Below are positions 1-7,010 of a stretch of 14,995 nucleotides of DNA, one piece after another (positions within the stretch are counted from its first letter, which is position 1; each line of letters opens with the position of its first letter). Position numbers and translations under genes: made by a program. The notes beneath the pieces were generated by a model. It made no database searches, was not told the origin of the DNA, and worked only from the letters and a program-made list of their open reading frames with translations. Origin of the DNA: an uncultured Clostridia bacterium (GTDB lineage: Bacteria > Bacillota > Clostridia > TANB77 > CAG-508); NCBI GenBank assembly GCA_944389715.1, contig CALXNI010000025.1, forward strand, positions 1-14,995. The letters run 5' to 3'.

Positions 1-60
1 GCACCCCTGGGCGACCCTTAAATATTGATATGCGGGTCGCCGTGGGCGGCGACCCCTACA
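1..60 (-). repeat. Truncated REPIN (paired REP hairpins), left end
   Basis: This is an inverted copy of the REPIN at 14924-14993, cut by the window edge. The complete hairpin has arms GGGTCGCC (34-41) and GGCGACCC (48-55), followed by CTAC (56-59), so the minus strand reads GTAG then hairpin. Positions 1-17 are the remains of the partner hairpin, separated by an AT-rich spacer (18-33). GTAG at the 5' foot of a GC-rich hairpin is the known signature of REP elements mobilised by RAYT (TnpA-REP) transposases. No RAYT gene is in the window, so that link is inferred. Confidence 0.75.
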
Positions 61-135
61 ACGTTTGCAATTAATTTCTAATCTCCAACCTCTAACCTCT
101 AATCTCTAAACAACAAATTACAATTTACAAATAAG
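61..135. repeat. AT-rich heptad tract and 15-mer leader, left copy
   Basis: Spacer ACGTTTGCAAT is followed by a degenerate tandem of CTCTAAY units (about 77-110) and then the 15-mer AACAAATTACAATTT (112-126). The same modules occur in the same order, inverted, at 14766-14819. The tract lies just upstream of the pilin gene. I see no convincing sigma-A promoter here, so the left operon may be transcribed from beyond the window or from an undetected weak promoter. Confidence 0.6.
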
Positions 136-150
136 AAAGGTTGTGAATAT

Positions 151-484
151 ATGAATAAAAAAATTTTATTTTTCTTTTTATTTACTATTACATTATCAAT
201 AATTTTTATAATAACATTTCCATCTTTTACTTTTGCTGCTTACCCTAAACTAGTTTCTAAATTAATAAATGGATTCGAATCTATAAAAAATTGGATTATA
301 AAAATAGCTACTCCCGCTGCTGCTGTTGCTGTTCGGCACAGGTATATTTATGAAAAAATTTAGTTTTGGAGATGAAGAAAGAATAATGATAGGTAAAAAA
401 ATTATTAGAGGAAGTCTTTTCTCTTACGCCTTTATACTTGCAATAGATTTAATTTTATCAACAATAGAAATTTTAGTTTCTTAA
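151..484 (+). CDS. VirB2/TrbC-like T4SS pilin, needs +1 shift at CGG
   Basis: This is a candidate major pilin of a Gram-positive T4SS, a small membrane protein that would form the conjugative channel or pilus. Reading from ATG 151, residues 1-29 look like a signal or first membrane segment ending FTFAA. The reading then runs through IKNWIIKIATPAAAVAV (residues 45-61) and stops early at 361-363, giving 70 aa. If the C at 334 is skipped, the protein continues GTGIFMKKFSFGDEER and ends with a second hydrophobic helix at TAA 482-484, giving 110 aa. The two-helix plan with a central GDEE...GKK segment matches T4SS pilins. The RBS is AGAAAGG at 133-139. The virB6-like gene follows after 19 nt. The choices are recoded gene, frameshifted pseudogene or sequence error; the matching breaks in virB4 favour recoding. 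Confidence 0.62.
334..336 (+). other. Candidate +1 frameshift site 1 (CGG)
   Basis: Frame 0 reads GTT CGG CAC. Skipping C334 gives GTT GGC ACA GGT and enters the frame that completes the pilin with no further stop before 482. The recoded residue is Gly62. CGG is otherwise absent from the reading frames of this window except at two sites in virB4 with the same arrangement. Confidence 0.6.
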
Positions 485-503
485 AAAATAAAGGAGTGTA
501 ATC

Positions 504-1388
504 TTGGAAAGTGAACAAATAAATATTGTAACTACAATAACTCAAACTATTAATAATCTTTTTTCTAATTTATTTTCTTCTATAGATAATTCTTTATATT
601 CTGTCTTGGATGATTTATTATTTATAGATTCAGATATACTTAATGATAAATATTTAAATATGATATTAGGATCGTCTTCTAATGGTCTTATTTTAATTTG
701 CAATTCGCTACTTATTGGATTTTGTTTATACTATTGTTTCAAACTTTTATTATCACATCTTACATTTACACAAGTACAAAATCCATCTCATTTTGTATTT
801 AAACTGTTCTTTTGTACAATTGCAATGAATTTCTCTTATTTTATTATAGAAAACCTTCTTATTGTTTTTTCTAATTTATCGCTTTCTATTAGAGAAGTTG
901 GAGAAATAATTTTTAATAAAAATATTTGTTTATCTTCTTTTATACAAGAATTTAATTCAAATATTTATTTTGAAGATACTACTATAAATGTGTTTTCTTT
1001 AAATGGATTGTTAAAAGGATTTATTTCAATTGGATTTTTAAATTTAGCTATCTCATATTCTTTAAGATACATATTGATTAAAGTTTTTATATTATTAAGT
1101 CCATTTGCTTTTATATCATTGCTTAATCCATCGTTTTCTTGGATTTTTAAATCTTGGATGAAATTATTTTTATCCCTTTTAATTTTACAAATTCTTGTTC
1201 CAATTATTTTGTTAGTTGCATTTTCTATAGAATTTAGTTCTTCAGATATTTTTTCTAAAATTGTTTATATCGGAGCAATTTATTCTTTAATAAAAGCAAA
1301 TTCTTTTGTAAGAGATTTTATGGGAGGCCTATCTACAGATATTAGTATTGGAATTTCTGGTTTTAAAAATCAAATTACAAAACAATAA
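504..1388 (+). CDS. VirB6/TrbL-like T4SS membrane channel protein
   Basis: This 294-residue polytopic membrane protein probably serves as the inner-membrane channel component of the T4SS. Hydrophobic segments lie near residues 60-84, 97-123, 168-207 (probably two helices), 220-242 and 252-265. A soluble N-terminal part precedes them, and a C-terminal tail carries DFMGG near 271-275, typical of TrbL/VirB6-like proteins in Bacillota. The start is TTG: AAGGAG at 491-496 sits 7 nt upstream, and no ATG is better placed. It lies 19 nt after the full pilin stop and 20 nt before the VirB3-like gene, so the three form an operon. The family call rests on topology and neighbours; sequence motifs in this family are weak. 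Confidence 0.65.
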   Translation: MESEQINIVTTITQTINNLFSNLFSSIDNSLYSVLDDLLFIDSDILNDKYLNMILGSSSNGLILICNSLLIGFCLYYCFKLLLSHLTFTQVQNPSHFVFKLFFCTIAMNFSYFIIENLLIVFSNLSLSIREVGEIIFNKNICLSSFIQEFNSNIYFEDTTINVFSLNGLLKGFISIGFLNLAISYSLRYILIKVFILLSPFAFISLLNPSFSWIFKSWMKLFLSLLILQILVPIILLVAFSIEFSSSDIFSKIVYIGAIYSLIKANSFVRDFMGGLSTDISIGISGFKNQITKQ

Positions 1389-1408
1389 ACATGGAGGTTT
1401 TTATTATA

Positions 1409-1693
1409 ATGAAATTTATATTTCCACAAAATTATTCTTTTAAAAGTAAATTATTAGGATTTATTGATTATTCAACATTATTTTTAAATATTATATGGGA
1501 TTTTTTTCTGTTTTGTTTGATAGATCTTTTTACTTTTAATATCTCTCTTAAAATATCTCTTTTTATAATTTTTTGCTTTCCTTTATTTTTATTTAGTATT
1601 ATTGGATTTAATCATGAAAATTTTGTTTATGTATTAACATATTTATTTAAATTTATATTTAATAAAAAAATTTATTTTTATTCTAAACTGTGA
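1409..1693 (+). CDS. PrgI/VirB3-like T4SS membrane protein
   Basis: This is a small protein of 94 residues from ATG 1409. It begins MKFIFPQNYSFKSKLLGF, followed by two adjacent hydrophobic helices and a basic tail (LFKFIFNKKIYFYSKL). This is the plan of PrgI/VirB3-like proteins, which partner the VirB4 ATPase at the inner membrane. An in-frame ATG at 1391 would add six residues, but GGAGG at 1393-1397 lies between the two and serves ATG 1409, so I prefer the later start. The stop is TGA, used here as a normal stop. A VirB4 gene usually follows, but here it lies at the other end of the window on the opposite strand. Confidence 0.62.
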   Translation: MKFIFPQNYSFKSKLLGFIDYSTLFLNIIWDFFLFCLIDLFTFNISLKISLFIIFCFPLFLFSIIGFNHENFVYVLTYLFKFIFNKKIYFYSKL

Positions 1694-1716
1694 TATTATT
1701 TTTTATTTTTTCTTTG

Positions 1717-1745
1717 TTGTAATGATCTCTTAAAAATGATATAAT
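1717..1745 (+). promoter_or_regulatory. Sigma-A promoter of the dnaD-like gene
   Basis: The -35 is TTGTAA (1717-1722), the spacer 17 nt and the -10 TATAAT (1740-1745), extended by TGA just before it. The RBS AAGGGAG is at 1762-1768, 8 nt before ATG 1777. It separates the primosome genes from the upstream T4SS operon. Confidence 0.65.
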
Positions 1746-1776
1746 TGTTTTACTAATTTTTAAGGGAGTACTTTTT

Positions 1777-2742
1777 ATGAAACTTGAAAAAAACGAAAAA
1801 TCTATGATTTTTTCTTCAACAGAAATTCCGGATGTTTTTTTTACTGAATATATGTCCGAAGCAAACGGTGATTATATTAAGGTATATCTATGTATGCTTT
1901 TTTTAAGTAAATATGATAAAGATATAAAATTAAATGATTTATCTAAAAGATTAAATATACCATTATCTACTATTCAAGCTGCTCTTAATTTTTGGGAAGA
2001 AAAAGGCGCACTTACTAAAAAAGTAAATGGTTATATATTAAATGATCTTCAAGAAATAGAACTACACAAATTATATTCTCCTAATCTTACTCTTTCTCCT
2101 GAGGATATTAAGAAAAACCAGGATAGTAAATACCGTGCTAAAGCTGTTGAATGTATAAATAATATGTATTTTCAGGGAGTCATGTCTCCAGCATGGTATA
2201 GCGAAATAGATTTATGGTTTAAAAAATATAAATTTGATGAGCAAGTTATGATATCTCTTTTTGATTACTGTTTTAACAAGTCTGCTCTTCATAAAAATTA
2301 TGTAAAAACGGTTGCGGAAGCATGGAACAAAAATAATATAAAAACCTATGAAGATTTAGAATTATATTATCAAAGATATGAAAAATTAAACAAAATAAAA
2401 AAAGAAATAGCAAAAAAACTTGGAAGATTCTCACCTCTTACTCAATTTGAAGAAGCTATAATAGAAAAATGGGTTGTAGATTTTAATTATGGGTTAGATG
2501 TTATAAATATTGCCCTAAAAAAAACAACCTCTAAAGCAAACCCAAGTTTTGACTACTTAGATAAATTAATTTCAGATTGGCATGATAGAAATTTAAAAAC
2601 TGTAACAGATGTAAATAACTTTTTAGCAGAAATTAAGCAAAAAAAGAAAAACATAAAACAATTAGAAAAGAAAACAAATTATAATAATTATGAACAAAGA
2701 AATTATGATGATTTAAATAACTTATATGCAAATAAAAAGTAA
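1777..2742 (+). CDS. dnaD: DnaD-domain primosome protein
   Basis: This 321-residue protein probably recruits the replicative helicase loader during primosome assembly. Residues about 15-95 form a winged-helix-like N-domain with helix-turn-helix character (LNDLSKRLNIPLSTIQAALNFWEEKG). Two helical DnaD/DnaB C-domain-like units follow, near 118-190 and 208-275, the second with the W-and-D pattern YLDKLISDWHDRNLKT. The tail is charged and Asn/Lys-rich. The helicase-loader gene directly downstream supports the role. The symbol is given for the family; Bacillota often carry several DnaD-like paralogues, so orthology to B. subtilis dnaD is not certain. Confidence 0.78.
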   Translation: MKLEKNEKSMIFSSTEIPDVFFTEYMSEANGDYIKVYLCMLFLSKYDKDIKLNDLSKRLNIPLSTIQAALNFWEEKGALTKKVNGYILNDLQEIELHKLYSPNLTLSPEDIKKNQDSKYRAKAVECINNMYFQGVMSPAWYSEIDLWFKKYKFDEQVMISLFDYCFNKSALHKNYVKTVAEAWNKNNIKTYEDLELYYQRYEKLNKIKKEIAKKLGRFSPLTQFEEAIIEKWVVDFNYGLDVINIALKKTTSKANPSFDYLDKLISDWHDRNLKTVTDVNNFLAEIKQKKKNIKQLEKKTNYNNYEQRNYDDLNNLYANKK

Positions 2743-2782
2743 ATTAATAAATTGTAATTTGGAAACGAATGGGGACAGTAAA

Positions 2783-3772
2783 ATGAATAATTCTATATTA
2801 AATGATTTATTAAAACAATATGAAAAAATAAGATTAAATAATATTCGTGATTTGGAAAAAAGAAAAAAAGAATTATATTTATCTAATCCTAAATTGCAAC
2901 AAATAGACGAAAACTTAAGTAATTTATCTATAAATACAGCTAAAGCAATTTTACAAAATAATTCTAAAAATAATATAGATAATTTAAAAATAGAAATAGA
3001 AAAATTAAAAAAAGAAAAACAACAAATATTAAAATCCCTTGGATTATCTATGGATTATTTGCAACCACTTTATGACTGCAAAATATGTAAAGACACAGGT
3101 TATGTTTTTGAAAATGGAAAAACTTTTATGTGTAATTGTTTAAAACAAAAAATATATAATATAGAATATAATCAAAAAAATGAAAATATTATTAAAAATC
3201 AAACTTTTAGCAATTTTAATATAAATTTATTTTCTGATGAAATTAACGAAAAAAAATATAATTCTAGTATTTCTCCTAGAGAAAATATTTTAGATATAAA
3301 AGAGGCAGCAATTAATTTTATTAGTAATTTTGACGATGAAAATACAAAAAATTTAATTTTTTCTGGTGGAACAGGCCTTGGAAAAACTTTTCTTTCTAAT
3401 TGCATTGTAAACGCTCTTTTAGAAAAAGGAAAAACTGTAATGTATCAGACAGCACCTGTAATGCTTGACAATTTAATTGCAGATTTATTTGCAAAACCAG
3501 AGAACCAAACTGGAATATCAGCAAATTTATTATCAGTTGATTTACTTGTAATAGACGATTTAGGTACAGAAAGCTTAAATAGCTTAAAATTTACTGAATT
3601 ATATAAAATAATTAATACCAGACTTTTAAGTAAAAAAACTAAGACAATAATTTCAACTAATTTAGATTTAAAAGGTCTTTTTCAAAATTATGATGAACGC
3701 TTAGCTTCAAGGTTTGTTGGATATTATGATATTTATAGGTTTTATGGTGAAGATATAAGGTTAAAAAAATAA
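2783..3772 (+). CDS. dnaI: DnaI/DnaC-family helicase loader ATPase
   Basis: This AAA+ ATPase, 329 residues from ATG 2783, would load the replicative DnaB-type helicase on DNA. It has a coiled, charged N-terminal region, a zinc-like cysteine cluster CKICKDTGY...CNC, Walker A GGTGLGKT and Walker B LLVIDDLGTE, with an Arg-rich sensor region near ERLASRF. An open frame extends back to ATG 2726, overlapping the dnaD-like gene, but GGGGA at 2771-2775 is spaced correctly for ATG 2783 and the extra 19 residues look non-coding. It is co-directional with dnaD, about 40 nt apart, and converges on ileS. Confidence 0.85.
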   Translation: MNNSILNDLLKQYEKIRLNNIRDLEKRKKELYLSNPKLQQIDENLSNLSINTAKAILQNNSKNNIDNLKIEIEKLKKEKQQILKSLGLSMDYLQPLYDCKICKDTGYVFENGKTFMCNCLKQKIYNIEYNQKNENIIKNQTFSNFNINLFSDEINEKKYNSSISPRENILDIKEAAINFISNFDDENTKNLIFSGGTGLGKTFLSNCIVNALLEKGKTVMYQTAPVMLDNLIADLFAKPENQTGISANLLSVDLLVIDDLGTESLNSLKFTELYKIINTRLLSKKTKTIISTNLDLKGLFQNYDERLASRFVGYYDIYRFYGEDIRLKK

Positions 3773-3778
3773 TTTTAA

Positions 3779-3829
3779 GCTCGTAGTAAAAAGTTTCCAA
3801 AAATAATTTGGAAACTTTTTACTACGAGC
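3779..3829. terminator. Perfect 23-bp inverted repeat between convergent genes
   Basis: The arms at 3779-3801 and 3807-3829 are perfectly complementary over 23 bp with a 5-nt AATAA loop. They sit between the convergent ends of the dnaI-like gene (3772) and ileS (3836). The A5 and T5 runs lie inside the stem, not after it, so this is not a textbook intrinsic terminator, but location and symmetry suit a bidirectional terminator. Confidence 0.7.
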
Positions 3830-3835
3830 GAATTC

Positions 3836-6619
3836 TTATTTTAGTGCTTCACTACATTTATGGCAAATGCTAGGATTTTCTTTATCTTCTCCAACAGTAA
3901 TAGAATACATCCAGCATCTTTCACATTTTTCTCCTTCTGCTTGCTCAATTTTTACTCCTAGCTTTTCTTCATTTGATCTTTGATTTTCTTCTACTTCTAA
4001 TCCAGAAACAATAAATACTGTTTGTAATAATTCTAGATTTTCTTTTATAAAGTTATATAAATCAGCTTCTGCATAAAGGATTACTTTTGCATTTAATGAA
4101 TGCCCTATAGTTTTTTCTGCTCTTGCTTCTTCTAATCTTTTAGAAACTATTTCTTTTATTCTTACGATTTTTTCCCACTTGCTTCTTAACTCTATATTTT
4201 CATATTGTTCATTAACAGTTGGATAGTCTGTTAGCATAACACTTTCAACTTCTTCATTTTTCTTTTTAGGCCTATATTTCCATATTTCTTCTGCTGTAAA
4301 ACAAGTAAGAGGTGCAAGCATTTTTACTAATGATTCTAATATCATATACATAGCAGTTTGTGCAGCTCTTCTCTGTTTAGAATCTACTTTAGATGTATAT
4401 AATCTATCTTTTATAATATCTAAATAGAAACTACTCATATCTGTTACACAAAATACATTTATTGCCTGATATGCTTCATGGAAATCATATCTATCATAGC
4501 TCTCTGTACATTTCTTTACTAAATCATTTAATTTTAGTAATGCATATTTATCTATTTCTTCTAAATCTTTGTATTCAACCATGTCTGTATCAGGGTTAAA
4601 GTCCGAAGTATTTCCTAATATATATCTTGCAGTGTTTCTTATTTTTCTATAAACCTCTGTTATTTGTTTTAATATATTTTTAGATAAACTTACATCTGAT
4701 TGATAATCAGAAGAAAGTACCCAAAGTCTTAATATATCCGCACCATATTCTTTAATAATTTCTTGTGGACTTATTCCATTTCCTAAACTTTTTGACATTT
4801 TCTTTCCTTCACCATCTACTGTCCATCCATGTGTTAAAACTTGTTTAAATGGTGCTATTCCATTTGTTGCAACAGATGTTAAAAGTGAAGATTGAAACCA
4901 TCCTCTATATTGGTCTGCTCCTTCCAAATATAAATCTGCAGGATAAGGAAGTCCTCTATCTACTAACACACTTTGATGTGTTGAGCCAGAATCAAACCAA
5001 ACATCCATTATATCTTTTTCTTTTATGAATTCTGTGCATCCGCATTTTTCACATCTAGCATTTTCTGGTATTAATTCTTTTGCACTTAAATCCCACCATG
5101 CATTTGAACCTTTTTCTTTAAAAATATTTTTTAACTTTTCTATAGATTCTTTTGTTATATATTCCTTTCCACATTCTTTGCAATAATATATTGGAAGTGG
5201 AACTCCCCATGTACGTTGTCTTGATATACACCAATCTGCTCTTTCTTTTATCATATTTGATATTCTATCAGCACCCCAAGAAGGAATCCATTTTACACCT
5301 TCTGCTGCTTTTATTGCTTCATCTTTAAATTTATCAACAGAACAGAACCATTGCTCTGTTGCTCTGAAGATAATTGGATTTTTACATCTCCAACAATGTG
5401 GGTATGCGTGATTTAACTTTTGTTTGTGTAATAAAAATTTATTTTCTTCTAGCCATTCAATTATTTTGTCATTAGATTCATCATACATAAGTCCTGCAAA
5501 AATACCCGCTCCTTCTGTTTGGTATCCTTTTCCATCAACTGTTACTACTGTTTCTAATCCATTCTTTAATCCGCACAAATAATCTTCTTTACCATATCCA
5601 GGTGCTGTATGTACTGCTCCAGTACCTGTTCCAAGTTCTACAACTATTGTATCATCACTTCCAAGGACTACTCTTGATTCTCTATCTAAAAATGGATGTT
5701 TGCATAAAACTCCTTCTAATTCATTTCCCGAAAAAGTTTGCAATGTTTCGTATTTTTCTATTCCTGCTTTTTGCATTACACTATCTACTAATTCTGTTGC
5801 CATTATTAATTTTTCATTTTCTGTTTTTACTATTGAATATTCAAATTCTCCCCCTATTGTTATTCCAACATTTCCTGGTAAAGTCCATGGAGTAGTAGTC
5901 CAAATTACAAAATAAGTATCTTCTTTATCAAATTTATTCTTGCTATCTATTACAGGGAATTTAACAAATATAGACATTGTATCTACATCTTGATACTCAA
6001 TTTCTGCTTCAGCAAGTGCTGTTTCACAATCTGTACACCAATACACAGGTTTTAACCCTTTATATAAATAACCCTTTTTGTACATGTCATAAAATACTCC
6101 CAATTGTCTTGCTTCACATCTTGATTCATATGTTATATATGGGTCTTTCCAATCTCCTAATACTCCTACTCTTTTAAATCCTTCTATTTGTTTATCTTTA
6201 TAATTTCTTGTAAATTCCAAGCAGGTATCTCTAAATTGTGATACTGGTATTTTATTTCTATCTAATCCTAATTTGTCTATTGCTCTTTTTTCTGTAGGCA
6301 TTCCATGCGTATCAAATCCTGGTACATATGGTGTATAAAATCCTTTTAATGCTTTATATCTCACAACAGTATCTTTTAATATTTTATTTAAAGCATGACC
6401 TATATGAATTTCTCCATTAGCGTATGGAGGTCCATCATGTAATACAAAACTCTCATGCCCTTCATTTTTTCTTAATATTTTTTCATATAAATCATTATCA
6501 AAAACTTCTTTTTCAATTTCTGGTTCCCTCTCTGGAAGGCTTGCTCTCATTGGAAAATCTGTTTTTGGCAGATTTAATGTTTTTCCATAATCTTTTTTTT
6601 CTTCACATTTTTCACACAT
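3836..6619 (-). CDS. ileS: Isoleucyl-tRNA synthetase
   Basis: This cytosolic class I synthetase charges tRNA-Ile with isoleucine. It is 927 residues, normal for bacterial IleRS. The HIGH signature is at residues 72-75 within PPYANGEIHIGHALNKI, and the KMSKS loop is near residues 607-611 (GKKMSKSLGNG). CP1 editing-domain sequence lies between them (TTPWTLPGN, then GTGAVHTAPGYG). Cysteine pairs occur in the middle (CKEC, CEKCGC), and a C-terminal zinc finger CERCW...CHKC ends the protein. The C-terminal finger marks the common bacterial form. The RBS AAAGGGG precedes ATG 6619. A T-box leader lies upstream, with a REP hairpin between its terminator and the RBS. No in-frame CGG codon was found. 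Confidence 0.97.
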   Translation of the reverse strand: MCEKCEEKKDYGKTLNLPKTDFPMRASLPEREPEIEKEVFDNDLYEKILRKNEGHESFVLHDGPPYANGEIHIGHALNKILKDTVVRYKALKGFYTPYVPGFDTHGMPTEKRAIDKLGLDRNKIPVSQFRDTCLEFTRNYKDKQIEGFKRVGVLGDWKDPYITYESRCEARQLGVFYDMYKKGYLYKGLKPVYWCTDCETALAEAEIEYQDVDTMSIFVKFPVIDSKNKFDKEDTYFVIWTTTPWTLPGNVGITIGGEFEYSIVKTENEKLIMATELVDSVMQKAGIEKYETLQTFSGNELEGVLCKHPFLDRESRVVLGSDDTIVVELGTGTGAVHTAPGYGKEDYLCGLKNGLETVVTVDGKGYQTEGAGIFAGLMYDESNDKIIEWLEENKFLLHKQKLNHAYPHCWRCKNPIIFRATEQWFCSVDKFKDEAIKAAEGVKWIPSWGADRISNMIKERADWCISRQRTWGVPLPIYYCKECGKEYITKESIEKLKNIFKEKGSNAWWDLSAKELIPENARCEKCGCTEFIKEKDIMDVWFDSGSTHQSVLVDRGLPYPADLYLEGADQYRGWFQSSLLTSVATNGIAPFKQVLTHGWTVDGEGKKMSKSLGNGISPQEIIKEYGADILRLWVLSSDYQSDVSLSKNILKQITEVYRKIRNTARYILGNTSDFNPDTDMVEYKDLEEIDKYALLKLNDLVKKCTESYDRYDFHEAYQAINVFCVTDMSSFYLDIIKDRLYTSKVDSKQRRAAQTAMYMILESLVKMLAPLTCFTAEEIWKYRPKKKNEEVESVMLTDYPTVNEQYENIELRSKWEKIVRIKEIVSKRLEEARAEKTIGHSLNAKVILYAEADLYNFIKENLELLQTVFIVSGLEVEENQRSNEEKLGVKIEQAEGEKCERCWMYSITVGEDKENPSICHKCSEALK

Positions 6620-6689
6620 ATCTAATTCCCCTTTCTTTTGGTAGTTTTTTCATTTTGTAAGGAGCATATCCATATCTACCCTAATCTGT

Positions 6690-6714
6690 GGGCGGAAATA
6701 GATTCCGCCCCTAC
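6690..6714 (-). repeat. Single REP-like hairpin in the ileS 5' UTR
   Basis: The arms are GGGCGGAA (6690-6697) and TTCCGCCC (6703-6710), followed by CTAC (6711-6714). On the minus strand this is GTAG then hairpin, the same format as the REPs at the right end. It abuts the T-box terminator U-tract and lies about 70 nt upstream of the ileS start, so it would be transcribed in every read-through ileS mRNA. Confidence 0.72.
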
Positions 6715-6746
6715 AAAAAACACACCCTATTTACATAGGGCGTGTT
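6715..6746 (-). terminator. T-box regulated terminator of ileS
   Basis: On the minus strand the 12-bp stem pairs 6746-6735 with 6730-6719 (one G-U pair) around a 4-nt loop and is followed by a T run (6720-6715). This is the conditional terminator of the T-box leader. Confidence 0.85.
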
Positions 6747-6950
6747 TCTCCGCGGTACCACCTAATTTATATAAATTTTTTAATTTATACATCTTTAATA
6801 TCTTTAACGCAGATTTACGACTTAGCTTACTGTTATTTCATCCTAAGCAACTCCAAGGTGATAACAAACAAATTATTATCTTACTAGAATTTCAGCGTAC
6901 ATCTAGCTCTCTGTTAGTTTTACTTTATTTGTCTTGTCCTTTTCTTTGTT
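6715..6950 (-). promoter_or_regulatory. T-box riboswitch, tRNA-Ile responsive
   Basis: This is the leader RNA of ileS. The conserved T-box AGGTGGTACCGCGG occupies 6763-6750. Its TGGT can pair with the ACCA end of tRNA (discriminator A), as expected for tRNA-Ile. Upstream is a stem I region with AGAGAGCTAG. The likely specifier codon is ATC (Ile), read from 6862 to 6860 in the context GTTATCACC. Uncharged tRNA-Ile would stabilise the antiterminator and turn on ileS. Stem I boundaries were judged by eye. Confidence 0.9.
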
Positions 6951-6966
6951 TTTAAATTTGTATAAG

Positions 6967-6995
6967 ATATTATCATATATTTTTAATTAAATCAA
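6967..6995 (-). promoter_or_regulatory. ileS leader promoter
   Basis: The -35 is TTGATT (6995-6990), the spacer 17 nt and the -10 TAATAT (6972-6967), extended by TGA. It starts 16 nt after the gyrA stop codon. It would initiate the T-box leader, so ileS need not depend on read-through from gyrA. Confidence 0.7.
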
Positions 6996-7010
6996 GTATT
7001 TCCGTAAGAT

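Noticed and set aside
77..110. Tandem CTCTAAY heptads as a CRISPR or minisatellite array
   Set aside because: Units are only 6-7 nt, degenerate and without spacers; they belong to the composite repeat shared with the right end.
1391..1693. Genetic code 4 (TGA as Trp), suggested by AT-richness
   Set aside because: Trp is TGG throughout, no gene has internal TGA, and the VirB3-like gene ends sensibly at TGA.
2726..2782. Earlier ATG 2726 for the helicase loader
   Set aside because: It overlaps the dnaD-like gene and has no RBS, whereas ATG 2783 has a well-placed GGGGA and a typical family N-terminus.
3779..3829. Integron attC site or REP element
   Set aside because: It is a simple perfect stem with AT-rich arms, no GTAG foot outside the stem and no core sites or integrase nearby.
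6638..6955. Plus-strand open frame of about 105 codons over the ileS leader
   Set aside because: It lies antisense to a clear T-box riboswitch, has no RBS and shows no protein-like pattern.
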